Source of the DNA: Clostridiales bacterium DTU073
GTDB lineage: Bacteria; Bacillota; Peptococcia; DRI-13; DTU073
Assembly (NCBI GenBank): GCA_001512665.1
Contig: LFSF01000042.1
Coordinates: 1 to 35,743, forward strand
Direction: 5' to 3'
DNA length: 35,743 bases
A program made the position numbers and the translations under genes. The notes beneath the pieces are model-generated. The model saw nothing but the letters and a program-made list of their open reading frames with translations, was not told where the DNA came from and did no database searches. This document shows positions 24,294 through 35,695 of the stretch, in pieces. How positions within the stretch are numbered: the first letter of the stretch is position 1; every line of letters begins with the position of its first letter.

Positions 24294-25874
24294 ATGTCCA
24301 CACAAGCACAAAAGCACTTAGAAATTCTAAATAGACCCGATGTTAATTTTAATCTTTCCCTTCCCAGATTAATGGAAATTGCTATTAAAAAGGAAGAAGG
24401 TCGCCTTACCCCAAAAGGCTCACTCCTGGTTACTACCGGTAAATATACGGGACGGTCACCTAATGATAAATTTTTTGTTCAAGATGAAACTAGTAAAGAT
24501 GTTCTTGACTGGGGAGAAGTAAATAAACCTTTCTCCACAAAGAATTTTCAAAGATTATATGATGATATGATGGATTATCTAAAAGATAAAGAACTCTTCA
24601 TTTTTGATGGTTTTGGTGGTGCTGATCCTAATCACCGTTATAATTTACGCTTTGTCAATGAGCATGCATGGCAAAATATCTTTGTCCGCCATCTCTTTAT
24701 TCGGCCTACACAGGAAGAACTCCAAAACTTTACACCCGATTACCACATTATTGCTGCACCTGGGTTTAAGGTCGATCCGGCAAAACATGGCACAAATTCC
24801 GAAGTAGCTGTAGTGATAAACTTAACCGAAAAACTGATTTTAATTGCCGGTACTTCTTATGCCGGTGAAATGAAAAAGTCAGTTTTTACGCTCATGAATT
24901 ATCTGCTTCCACAACAAAATATCCTCTCCATGCATTGTTCAGCTAATGTGGATGCTAAAGGGCATACCGCCCTCTTCTTCGGACTTTCGGGAACCGGAAA
25001 AACTACTCTTTCTACCGACCCGGAAAGGAGTTTGGTCGGTGACGATCAACATGGTTGGTCAGATGAAGGTATCTTTAACATCGAAGGTGGCTGTTACGCA
25101 AAATGTATCAATCTGAGTCCTATTGATGAACCACAAATATACAATGCTTTGCAATTTGGCGCAGTTCTCGAAAACGTGGTTATGGACGAGAACACACGCG
25201 AATTGGATTTCAGTGATGCTTCCATTACGGAAAACACCAGAGCGGCTTATCCTATGGATTACATACCTAACTCTTTAACACCCAGTTTTACCGGGCATCC
25301 GGCGGTTATCTTTTTCTTGACCGCTGATGCATTTGGTGTTCTTCCTCCTGTTGCTATACTTAATGAAAGTCAAGCGATGTATCATTTCCTTTCAGGATAT
25401 ACCAGTAAATTAGCCGGAACAGAAAGAGGTATTAAAGAACCACAGACCACATTTTCTGCTTGCTTTGGCGCCCCCTTCCTCCCGCTCTCGCCCGTAAAAT
25501 ATGCTAACCTTTTAGGCGAAAAAATGAGAAAGCACAATACGCGGGTGTATTTAATTAATACAGGTTGGACAGGAGGACCTTATGGTGTAGGTCATAGATT
25601 TAAAATACCCCACACACGGGCAATAATTAAAGCCGCTTTAGAAGGAAAACTGGAAACCTTACCTACACGTATTGATCCCATTTTCGGTTTCAAGATTCCA
25701 CTTAGCTGTCCGGAGGTACCGGAAGAAATCTTTTATCCGGAAAAGACCTGGGATAACGCTGAAGATTATCAAGCACAAGCAAAAAATCTGGCTTTGGCTT
25801 TCCAAAAAAACTTTGCCAAATTTAAAGACATTCCGGAGAAAATTTTACAAGCCTCTCCAAAAATAAACGAATAG
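24294..25874 (+). CDS. pckA: Phosphoenolpyruvate carboxykinase (ATP)
   Basis: Interconverts oxaloacetate + ATP with phosphoenolpyruvate + CO2 + ADP. In an anaerobe it can run either way, for gluconeogenesis or anaplerosis. The 526 residues carry 'TTGKYTGRSPNDKF' (substrate Arg near 59), P-loop GLSGTGKTTLS (about 231-241), the metal-binding GDDQHGWSDEGIFNIEGG, 'DASITENTRAAYP' and 'NTGWTGGPYGVG'. This motif set belongs to the ATP-type enzyme, not the GTP type. The start follows GGGAGGAG. It is a single-gene unit between the divergent ATPase gene and a tRNA gene. No clear terminator hairpin follows the stop. Confidence 0.97.
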   Translation: MSTQAQKHLEILNRPDVNFNLSLPRLMEIAIKKEEGRLTPKGSLLVTTGKYTGRSPNDKFFVQDETSKDVLDWGEVNKPFSTKNFQRLYDDMMDYLKDKELFIFDGFGGADPNHRYNLRFVNEHAWQNIFVRHLFIRPTQEELQNFTPDYHIIAAPGFKVDPAKHGTNSEVAVVINLTEKLILIAGTSYAGEMKKSVFTLMNYLLPQQNILSMHCSANVDAKGHTALFFGLSGTGKTTLSTDPERSLVGDDQHGWSDEGIFNIEGGCYAKCINLSPIDEPQIYNALQFGAVLENVVMDENTRELDFSDASITENTRAAYPMDYIPNSLTPSFTGHPAVIFFLTADAFGVLPPVAILNESQAMYHFLSGYTSKLAGTERGIKEPQTTFSACFGAPFLPLSPVKYANLLGEKMRKHNTRVYLINTGWTGGPYGVGHRFKIPHTRAIIKAALEGKLETLPTRIDPIFGFKIPLSCPEVPEEIFYPEKTWDNAEDYQAQAKNLALAFQKNFAKFKDIPEKILQASPKINE

Positions 25875-25911
25875 ATTAAACTTAAATTTAATTCATTTTT
25901 AATTGTATTTC

Positions 25912-25940
25912 TTGACTTTATTACTTAACCGTGGTAAGAT
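25912..25940 (+). promoter_or_regulatory. Sigma-A promoter of the tRNA-Leu gene
   Basis: TTGACT (25912-25917), 17 bp, TAAGAT (25935-25940). A short hairpin CTTGAGC / GCTCAAG (25949-25955, 25965-25971) sits in the precursor before the mature tRNA. Confidence 0.75.
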
Positions 25941-25980
25941 ATTTGTTGCTTGAGCTTGAGACTCGCTCAAGGAGCATATT

Positions 25981-26065
25981 GCGGAAGTGCTGGAATTGGC
26001 AGACAGGCACGTTTGAGGGGCGTGTGTCGCAAGGCGTGTGGGTTCAAGTCCCACCTTCCGCACCA
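25981..26065 (+). tRNA. tRNA-Leu, anticodon GAG
   Basis: An 85-nt class II tRNA. The acceptor stem is GCGGAAG (25981-25987) with CTTCCGC (26055-26061), discriminator A at 26062 and encoded CCA at 26063-26065. The anticodon stem CACGT/GCGTG encloses loop TTGAGGG, giving anticodon GAG. The long variable arm and the GGTTCAAGTCC T-arm are present. It decodes CUU and CUC. It stands alone with its own promoter. Confidence 0.95.
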
Positions 26066-26149
26066 AAATTTTATGTCTAATTAAGCCTTATGGATTTTGT
26101 ATTAATAACACAAGGTTTTTTCATAATAAAAAATTTTTTGTCATAACTA

Positions 26150-26178
26150 TTGACAATTTATAAACAAAAGATTATACT
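26150..26178 (+). promoter_or_regulatory. Sigma-A promoter of the metNIQ leader
   Basis: Near-consensus TTGACA (26150-26155), 17-bp spacer and TATACT (26173-26178). Transcription should begin near 26185, just ahead of the T-box. Confidence 0.8.
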
Positions 26179-26184
26179 TCATTC

Positions 26185-26517
26185 CATATTAATTTTATTC
26201 TCATCGATTAACACAACCGAATAAATACTATCTTTAAAGCAATGAAAAGAAGAGTAAGCAAAGAGATACGCTACAGAGAGCCCGAATTGCTGAGAACGGG
26301 TACGGAAGGCTTTGCTGAAGATGGTCTTGGAGCAGCGCCCCGACTGCATATTTTTATGAAATATGCACAGGCGGCGACGGGAGCGCCCGTAACAGCGCAG
26401 GAGTATTGATTGTATTGTACTCTCAAAGGTCCATATCGTAAGATATGGGCAAAACAAGGTGGTACCACGAAGCAAATTGCTCTCGTCCTTGATGAATTCA
26501 TCAAGGACGTTTTTTTT
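26185..26517 (+). promoter_or_regulatory. T-box leader (tRNA-Met-sensing riboswitch) controlling metNIQ
   Basis: A transcription-attenuating leader that binds uncharged tRNA. The conserved T-box AACAAGGTGGTACCACG is at 26453-26469. Its TGGT would pair with the ACCA end of a tRNA with discriminator A. Stem I is recognised by AGAGATACGCT and AGAGAG followed by 'GCTGAGAACGGG'. The specifier is most simply ATG (26321-26323) in the context GAAG-ATG-GTC, matching methionine and the transporter downstream. The terminator at 26484-26517 competes with the antiterminator. It fills the 473-bp gap between the tRNA and metN; bases 26066-26149 hold nothing I recognise. Confidence 0.92.
26484..26517 (+). 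terminator. Attenuator terminator of the T-box
   Basis: The palindrome CGTCCTTGATGAA / TTCATCAAGGACG (26484-26496, 26497-26509) is followed by eight T. The bases at its centre must form the loop. It lies 21 bp before metN. Confidence 0.9.
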
Positions 26518-26538
26518 GCCCAAGAAAGGAGAACAAAC

Positions 26539-27546
26539 ATGAGCAAAAGCCCGATTATTCAAATCCAAAATCTTAACAAAACTTTTAAATCCGGTGAAAA
26601 CACCGTAATGGCGCTAGATAATATTAACATTTCCATTGAACGCGGTGAAATATTCGGGATCATCGGTCTGTCAGGTGCCGGGAAAAGTACACTGGTACGC
26701 TGTATTAACCTGTTAGAAAAACCAACCTCAGGACGCATCATCGTGGATGAACAAGATATGACTAAACTTTCGGAACGTGAACTTAGAAAAGCACGACAAT
26801 CTATGGGCATGATTTTTCAAGGCTTTAATCTCTTAATGCAACGTACCGCTTTAGAAAATGTTTGTTTCCCCTTAGAACTTGCCGGTGTACCAAAAAGCAA
26901 AGCTAAAATCCGGGCCAAAGAACTACTGGAGGTAGTAGGACTTACAGATAAAGAAAACGCCTATCCCGTTCAACTCTCCGGTGGACAGAAACAGCGTGTG
27001 GCCATTGCCAGAGCACTGGCCACAAATCCCAAAGTTTTACTGTGCGACGAAGCTACCAGTGCCCTTGACCCCACAACTACGCAATCCATCCTGGCCCTCT
27101 TAAAAGAACTAAACCAAAAACTTGGCGTCACTATTGTGATCATCACCCATGAAATGAAAGTTATCGAACAGATTTGTCATCGCGTAGCCATTATCGCGGA
27201 AAGCCGCCTTGTAGAACTAGGGACAATTGACGAGGTTTTCCGTAACCCCAAAACTACAGCAGCAAAAAAGCTGCTTTACCCACAAGGTGAGCATGTTGAA
27301 AAATTTACCGGGAAAGGGAAGTTTTTACGTCTTGTCTTTGACGGTAGCTCCACTGACCGCCCCATTATCGCCAATATGGTTCTCAAATGCGGGGCACCGG
27401 TTAATATCGCCTTTGCCGATACGAAAAATATCGATGACAAGATTTTTGGACATATGATTATACAGTTACCGGATAACCCTGCTACCGTCCAACGAATGCT
27501 CAATTATCTGGATGAGGAGCAAATCACTTATGGAGAGGAGGAATAA
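26539..27546 (+). CDS. metN: Methionine ABC importer ATP-binding protein
   Basis: ATPase driving uptake of methionine; cytoplasmic face of the membrane. The frame extends upstream to 26410 through the T-box, but ATG 26539 (MSKSPIIQIQN, 335 residues) follows AAAGGAG and is the true start. Seen: Walker A GLSGAGKS (43-50), Q-loop 'MIFQGFNLLM', signature LSGGQ (146-150), Walker B VLLCDE (166-171), switch His in IITHE, and a C-terminal NIL/ACT-like domain (about 255-335) that in E. coli MetN binds methionine and inhibits transport. That predicts protein-level feedback in addition to T-box control. It is first in a metN-metI-metQ operon. Confidence 0.96.
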   Translation: MSKSPIIQIQNLNKTFKSGENTVMALDNINISIERGEIFGIIGLSGAGKSTLVRCINLLEKPTSGRIIVDEQDMTKLSERELRKARQSMGMIFQGFNLLMQRTALENVCFPLELAGVPKSKAKIRAKELLEVVGLTDKENAYPVQLSGGQKQRVAIARALATNPKVLLCDEATSALDPTTTQSILALLKELNQKLGVTIVIITHEMKVIEQICHRVAIIAESRLVELGTIDEVFRNPKTTAAKKLLYPQGEHVEKFTGKGKFLRLVFDGSSTDRPIIANMVLKCGAPVNIAFADTKNIDDKIFGHMIIQLPDNPATVQRMLNYLDEEQITYGEEE

Positions 27547-27548
27547 CC

Positions 27549-28211
27549 ATGCTAAGCAGTGATATGATTCAACTAATGTGGATCGGCTTGCTGGAAACAT
27601 TATATATGACTGTCGTTTCTACTTTTGTTGCTTATATCATCGGTTTACCCGTCGGTCTGCTACTTTATGTAACTGATAAAGACGGAATTAAACCCCATAC
27701 CGCTATCAACCAAATTGTCGGCGGTATCGTCAATATCCTACGTTCTGTTCCCTTTATTATCCTTTTAGTAGCAGTCATTCCCATTACCCGAGCCATCGTA
27801 GGCACTTCCATTGGTTCAACGGCAACTATCGTGCCTTTGGTTATCGCCTCAGCACCTTTTGTGGCCAGAGTAGTAGAAAGTTCAATCAAAGAGGTAGATC
27901 GGGGAGTGATTGAAGCATCTCTCTCTATGGGTGCCTCCACTCTGCAAGTTGTCTATAAAGTATTAGTACCTGAAGCCTTACCTTCCCTCATCTTCGGTGC
28001 AGCTATTGCCACCACCACCATTCTCGGTTATTCGGCTATGTCCGGATTCGTAGGTGGAGGCGGTCTCGGTACCATCGCTATCAACTATGGATATTACCGT
28101 TCACAATCAGATGTCATGCTAGTCATGGTTGCCCTTCTGGTGTTGATTGTACAAATCTTCCAGGAAATCGGAACCTGGATTTCAAAAAAATGTGATAAAC
28201 GCATCAAATAA
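27549..28211 (+). CDS. metI: Methionine ABC importer permease
   Basis: Membrane channel of the MetNIQ importer. The 220 residues have about five hydrophobic helices and the cytoplasmic coupling (EAA) motif 'EASLSMGAS' with 'LVPEALP' at about 120-145. The sequence 'GYSAMSGFVGGGGLG' near the end is typical of MetI. The start lies 2 bp after the metN stop and uses the GGAGAGGAGG at the metN end, so translation is coupled. Normal length, no oddities. Confidence 0.96.
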   Translation: MLSSDMIQLMWIGLLETLYMTVVSTFVAYIIGLPVGLLLYVTDKDGIKPHTAINQIVGGIVNILRSVPFIILLVAVIPITRAIVGTSIGSTATIVPLVIASAPFVARVVESSIKEVDRGVIEASLSMGASTLQVVYKVLVPEALPSLIFGAAIATTTILGYSAMSGFVGGGGLGTIAINYGYYRSQSDVMLVMVALLVLIVQIFQEIGTWISKKCDKRIK

Positions 28212-28293
28212 ACCATAAACCGATAACCCGCAATGCTAATCTGGCAAAGCGGATCATATAAATTATTAACTTATGATTATAGGAGGAATCAAA

Positions 28294-29127
28294 ATGAAAA
28301 AAACAAGTCTTATTCTAATCGCACTTATTCTTGTCTTAACTTTAATTACCGGCTGCGGAAATAACACCAATACAGCCGATGAGCAAGGAACACCTACTAC
28401 TACTCTTGTTGTTGGAGCTAGCGTAACACCTCACGCCGAAATCCTTAATGTAGCCAAAGAAATCCTTGCTGAAGAAGGAATCGAGTTAAAGGTTGTAGAA
28501 TTCGCCGATTATGTCCAACCTAACATCAATGTAGAAAGCGGTGACTTAGACGCTAACTATTTCCAGCATAAACCATACCTCGATCAGTTTAACAAGGATA
28601 ACAATACCCACCTGGTCTCAGTAGCGGCCATCCATTACGAACCTTTTGGTATCTATGCCGGGAAAACAGCTTCTATCGACCAGCTTGCAGATGGAGCCAT
28701 TATTTCAGTACCTAACGACGGTACCAATGAAGCCCGTGCTCTGTATCTGCTGGAAGCACAAGGACTTATTAAGCTAAAAGAAGGCGTAGGATTTTCTGCA
28801 ACTGTACTTGACATTGCCGAAAATCCCAAAAACTTAGTGATCAAGGAACTGGAGGCTGCCCAGCTCACTCTCTCCTTACCCGATGTTGACCTTGCCGTCA
28901 TTAACGGAAACTATGCCATTCAAGCTGGGTTAAACGCAACCTCTGACGCTCTAGCCATCGAAGATAAAGATTCTGAAGCTGCTCAAACATATGCCAACAT
29001 CATCTGCGTCAAGGAAGGTAATGAGAATGACCCTGCTATCCAAGCATTATGCAATGCTTTAAAGAGCGATAAGGTCAAAGAGTTTATCGAAAACACCTAT
29101 GAAGGCGCCGTTGTCCCCATGTTTTAA
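28294..29127 (+). CDS. metQ: Methionine-binding lipoprotein
   Basis: Extracellular substrate-binding protein delivering methionine to MetNI. The frame opens at 28273, but that stretch contains the ribosome site (AGGAGG, 28281-28286). ATG 28294 (MKKTSLIL, 277 residues) is the start. A type II signal peptide ends in the lipobox LITGC, with lipidated Cys21. The mature part has NlpA/MetQ-family blocks: 'GASVTPHAEIL', 'FADYVQPN', 'LDANYFQHKPYL', 'VPNDGTNEARAL' and 'AVINGNYA'. The 82-bp gap after metI contains a small hairpin (28228-28252) that might tune stability so that the binding protein is made in excess (inference). A strong terminator follows. Confidence 0.96.
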   Translation: MKKTSLILIALILVLTLITGCGNNTNTADEQGTPTTTLVVGASVTPHAEILNVAKEILAEEGIELKVVEFADYVQPNINVESGDLDANYFQHKPYLDQFNKDNNTHLVSVAAIHYEPFGIYAGKTASIDQLADGAIISVPNDGTNEARALYLLEAQGLIKLKEGVGFSATVLDIAENPKNLVIKELEAAQLTLSLPDVDLAVINGNYAIQAGLNATSDALAIEDKDSEAAQTYANIICVKEGNENDPAIQALCNALKSDKVKEFIENTYEGAVVPMF

Positions 29128-29132
29128 TACAA

Positions 29133-29183
29133 AAAAAGCGTAGTAGTTTTACTGATTTTACTAGCTTAGCTACTACGCTTTTT
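29133..29183. terminator. Intrinsic terminator after metQ
   Basis: AAAAAGCGTAGTAG (29133-29146) pairs over 14 bp with CTACTACGCTTTTT (29170-29183), with a loop of about 23 nt. It ends the metNIQ unit. Confidence 0.85.
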
Positions 29184-29292
29184 ACTTCACTTAATTATGC
29201 TTACAAGTCATTAATCGCAAATATTATTTAGCATATTTTTAGGGAATTATAGATAATATTTTAAAAATAATGCTCTGAAAGGATTTTCTTAA

Positions 29293-29321
29293 TTGCATTA
29301 TTTATTACTATACGCTAAAAT
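29293..29321 (+). promoter_or_regulatory. Candidate promoter for pyruvate:ferredoxin oxidoreductase
   Basis: TTGCAT (29293-29298), 17-bp spacer, TAAAAT (29316-29321). This gives a leader of about 115 nt. The rest of the 261-bp gap is AT-rich with no other signal I can support. Confidence 0.45.
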
Positions 29322-29372
29322 ATAGTTTATAATTATTCTTTGCTGTCTAAGCTGTTATTTGCTTGTTATTAG

Positions 29373-32966
<3,594 letters not shown>

Positions 32967-32986
32967 ATTAAAAAGGCTCTTACAAC

Positions 32987-33023
32987 AAAGGCTTTGCTGT
33001 TTAACCAACAGCAAAGCCTTTTT
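32987..33023 (+). terminator. Intrinsic terminator of the pyruvate:ferredoxin oxidoreductase gene
   Basis: AAAGGCTTTGCTGTT (32987-33001) and AACAGCAAAGCCTTT (33007-33021) form a perfect 15-bp stem with a 5-nt loop, ending in TTTTT. Confidence 0.92.
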
Positions 33024-33098
33024 CTTTACAATCTACTTTCTTCTTAACCTCTATCCACTATAATTTTTCTCACAAAACTTTCTACTCTGTCTTTACAT

Positions 33099-34016
33099 TT
33101 ATTTCATAAATCCTTGTAAAATTGTTTCTTCTGCTTCTTTAGCCGATAGACCTAAAGTCATTAATTTAATAATCTGTTCTCCGGCTATTCTTCCTATCGC
33201 TGCTTCATGTACTAATTGAGCATCGGCATGATGTGCAGTGATTTCAGGAATAGCCCTTACGGTAGCTTGATCCATGATAATCGCATCACACTGTACATGT
33301 CCTCGGCATTTATTAAAACCCGCAACCCGTGGATAAAAGATCTGTTTTGATTTTTCCTGGGCCACTGAACGTGAAATAATCTGTACTGTCGAATCTTCAC
33401 CTTCCAAATCAACGCTCATATCAGATTCGGCAGTTTGCTGACCGTGAGTTAACAGTCTTTCCGTAATTAAAAGATGTGCCCCTTTACCAAGCACTGCTTT
33501 AGTCTCCCTTTTTGTAGAATCTACACCACGAATCTGTACCATTTCTAATTCTGCAGTTGCCCCTTCTGCCAACTCAATGTTGGTCTGAGGATTAAGGATT
33601 CTTTCGCCAGTCCCCTCTCCCTCGCCATAATGTTTTTCTACATAGCGAATATGAGCACCTTTGCCGATAATAAAATTATGCACACCGTCATGCTGTGATT
33701 TAGTTGAACCCGGATTATGAATCCCACAACCGGCAACAATCAACACATCAGCATAATCACCAATATAAAAAGTATTATAGACCAAATCATTTAATCCTTC
33801 AGCGGTAATAATCACCGGAATGTGTACACTTTCGCCGCGAGTCCCCGGCTTCACAATTATATCAATCCCCGGTTTGTCTTCTTTCGGCTTAATCTCGATA
33901 TTTGCCGTAGAATGTCTTTTAACTCCCTCACCATTTTTTCTGATATTATAAGCACCTTGAGGGATTTCATGCAAATCAGCTATCTTAAACAATAAATCCA
34001 GATCAGTTCTTTCCAT
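33099..34016 (-). CDS. SufB/SufD-like Fe-S scaffold subunit (SmsB-type)
   Basis: Scaffold on which Fe-S clusters are assembled with the SufC ATPase encoded just upstream. At 305 residues it is much shorter than canonical SufB (about 470). It keeps the beta-helix core: 'GCGIHNPGSTKSQHDG', 'HIRYVEKHYGEG' and the C-terminal 'KCRGHVQCDAIIM', 'IPEITAHHADAQLVHEAAIG' and 'LMTLGLSAKEAEETIL' blocks. No sufD, sufS or sufU gene is adjacent. This two-gene layout matches the minimal SUF (SMS) type reported in methanogens and strict anaerobes. The ATG lies 7 bp after the sufC stop, so they are coupled. The sulfur donor must come from elsewhere. Confidence 0.88.
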   Translation of the reverse strand: MERTDLDLLFKIADLHEIPQGAYNIRKNGEGVKRHSTANIEIKPKEDKPGIDIIVKPGTRGESVHIPVIITAEGLNDLVYNTFYIGDYADVLIVAGCGIHNPGSTKSQHDGVHNFIIGKGAHIRYVEKHYGEGEGTGERILNPQTNIELAEGATAELEMVQIRGVDSTKRETKAVLGKGAHLLITERLLTHGQQTAESDMSVDLEGEDSTVQIISRSVAQEKSKQIFYPRVAGFNKCRGHVQCDAIIMDQATVRAIPEITAHHADAQLVHEAAIGRIAGEQIIKLMTLGLSAKEAEETILQGFMK

Positions 34017-34023
34017 TTTATAC

Positions 34024-34761
34024 TCATGCCCTTTCTACACAATCTTTACGACAATCACATCTATTAATAATTCCGTCTAAAAGGTCTTCCTTATCGCCTT
34101 TTTCCTTAACTTGCCCTTCGGCTAACACAATAACTTCATCAGCTAAAGCCAGTATCCTTTCTTGGTGGGAAATTATTACCGTACAAGTACCATCCTTCTT
34201 TTTTAAATTTGTAAATATCTCCGTTAATCTACTAAAGCTCCATAAATCTATACCTGCTTCAGGCTCATCGAAAATGGCAAGACGGCAGTTTCTACTTAAA
34301 AGTGAAGCTATTTCTATCCGTTTCAATTCACCGCCGGAAAGACTGGCATTTACCTCCCTTTGTTCATAATCCTTGGGACACAATCCCACATCATATAAAA
34401 AATTGCATCCCGCTCCATTGCCGTCAGAACTCTGCCCATTTTTACGAGTGGACAGCCTGAGTAATTCCTCAACGGTAATCCCTTTAAAACGAGGTGGTTG
34501 CTGAAAAGCATACCCAATACCTAAACTCGCCCGCTCTGTTATGCTTAGTTCTGTAATATCTTGCCCTTCAAAAAATATTTTTCCTGAAGTGGGCTGATAA
34601 ATACCCATAATAATCTTCGCTAATGAAGATTTTCCGCCACCGTTCGGACCCGTAATTACATAAAAACGGTTTCTCTCTAAGGTCAAATTAATATCTTGCA
34701 AAACAGGATTGGCATCCTTGTCGCCTTCTGGTATATAAGTTATATTTTTTAATTGAAGCAA
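34024..34761 (-). CDS. sufC: SufC-like Fe-S assembly ATPase (SmsC-type)
   Basis: Cytoplasmic ABC ATPase that drives conformational change in the SufB-like scaffold. The 245 residues show Walker A GPNGGGKSS, 'GYAFQQPPRFKGITVEE', signature LSGGE, Walker B with D-loop 'LAIFDEPEAGID' and switch IISHQ. The QPP-x-FKG and EPEAGID styles are typical of SufC rather than of import ATPases. It starts at TTG 34761 with GAGGG 7-8 bp upstream; no ATG is nearby. An unusual C-terminal tail 'CDCRKDC' could bind metal or a cluster. First gene of the sufC-sufB pair. The 92-bp gap to the ZIP gene holds no clear promoter, so read-through from the ZIP promoter is possible. Confidence 0.92.
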   Translation of the reverse strand: MLQLKNITYIPEGDKDANPVLQDINLTLERNRFYVITGPNGGGKSSLAKIIMGIYQPTSGKIFFEGQDITELSITERASLGIGYAFQQPPRFKGITVEELLRLSTRKNGQSSDGNGAGCNFLYDVGLCPKDYEQREVNASLSGGELKRIEIASLLSRNCRLAIFDEPEAGIDLWSFSRLTEIFTNLKKKDGTCTVIISHQERILALADEVIVLAEGQVKEKGDKEDLLDGIINRCDCRKDCVERA

Positions 34762-34853
34762 GATTTATCCCTCTCTTTCTATACTATCAAGTTTAGAATA
34801 AATAGTTCTATAAAAATAGCTAATCATAGATAATATTATTATAACATTACGCT

Positions 34854-35573
34854 TTATCTTAAAAACAAAGAAAATAAAATTCCCGCCACAATTCCTATAT
34901 TAGCATACTTGCCATATGAACGATGACTTTTAGGAATCAGCTCCGCACTTGTAATATAAATCATCGCTCCTGCCGCAAAAGCTAAAGAAGCAGAAATAAA
35001 AAAGGCAGATATGGTTATTATAGCTTTCCCAATAATAGTACCTAAAAGCGTAGCTAAACCGGTAATAGTAGTAATATATACTATCCTCGATTTTTTCATA
35101 TTAGGGCTCAAGCTCAAAGGCATTGCCACACTAAGTCCCTCAGCAATATTGTGAATACCGATAGACACAGCCATATAAAAACCCATTACTACGGAAACCT
35201 CATTACTAACGCCGATCGCGATTCCTTCCGGAAGATTATGCACGGCAATTCCAATAGCAATAAAATAACCCATTTTTTTGTATTCATCATATTCCATTTC
35301 ATTTTTGTGGATATGCGGTAATCCATAATCAAGCAGACCTAAAAAACCAGCTCCGCTTACAAACCCCAAGGCACAAAAATAAATATTCCCTAACTCCAAA
35401 CTTTCGGGAATTAAACTAAAGGTTGAAATCCCTAACATTATTCCTGCAGCAAATCCTAAAGATAAAGAAAGTAATTTATCGGAAGGATTTTTTATGGCAA
35501 TAGAAATAAGTGCTCCTACTCCCGTCAGTAAACCAGCTATTAAACTTGAAAGATAAATAGATATGGAAACCAC
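34854..35573 (-). CDS. ZIP family divalent metal transporter
   Basis: Inner-membrane carrier importing Zn2+, Fe2+ or similar cations. The 239 residues form about eight hydrophobic helices. The binuclear-centre motifs are intact: HNLPEG in helix 4 (near residue 112) and HNIAEG in helix 5 (near residue 141), plus a His/Glu-containing loop ('LPHIHKNEMEYDE') between helices 3 and 4. Relatives include ZupT-like bacterial ZIPs. The only in-frame start is GTG 35573, with AGGAAGG unusually close upstream; a stop codon lies six codons before it. A consensus promoter and a palindrome are found upstream. Same strand as sufC-sufB, suggesting metal supply for cluster assembly (inference). Confidence 0.88.
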   Translation of the reverse strand: MVSISIYLSSLIAGLLTGVGALISIAIKNPSDKLLSLSLGFAAGIMLGISTFSLIPESLELGNIYFCALGFVSGAGFLGLLDYGLPHIHKNEMEYDEYKKMGYFIAIGIAVHNLPEGIAIGVSNEVSVVMGFYMAVSIGIHNIAEGLSVAMPLSLSPNMKKSRIVYITTITGLATLLGTIIGKAIITISAFFISASLAFAAGAMIYITSAELIPKSHRSYGKYANIGIVAGILFSLFLR

Positions 35574-35625
35574 CCTTCCTAGTACATATTATGTTTCAAT
35601 AATTTCTTTAGATTCTACCCCATAC

Positions 35626-35655
35626 ATTATAAGATTAGCCTTAAACCAGTGTCAA
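35626..35655 (-). promoter_or_regulatory. Sigma-A promoter for the ZIP transporter gene
   Basis: On the minus strand a perfect TTGACA (35650-35655) and a perfect TATAAT (35626-35631) are separated by 18 bp. Such a strong promoter usually needs a repressor or activator for control; see the palindrome just upstream. Confidence 0.8.
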
Positions 35656-35678
35656 TAGCCGTATTTTTTTCGCTAAAT

Positions 35679-35695
35679 ACTTGCAGATTGCAAGT
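35679..35695. promoter_or_regulatory. 7-3-7 palindrome, operator candidate
   Basis: ACTTGCA-GAT-TGCAAGT is a perfect inverted repeat starting 24 bp upstream of the ZIP gene -35. It may bind a dimeric regulator, perhaps metal-responsive, or belong to a gene outside the window. Confidence 0.5.

Noticed and set aside
26410-26538. N-terminal extension of MetN
   Set aside because: It translates the T-box and its terminator; the ribosome site and homology both place the start at 26539.
26179-26568. 129-residue minus-strand frame across the T-box
   Set aside because: Antisense to a structured RNA leader, with no family features; chance frame.
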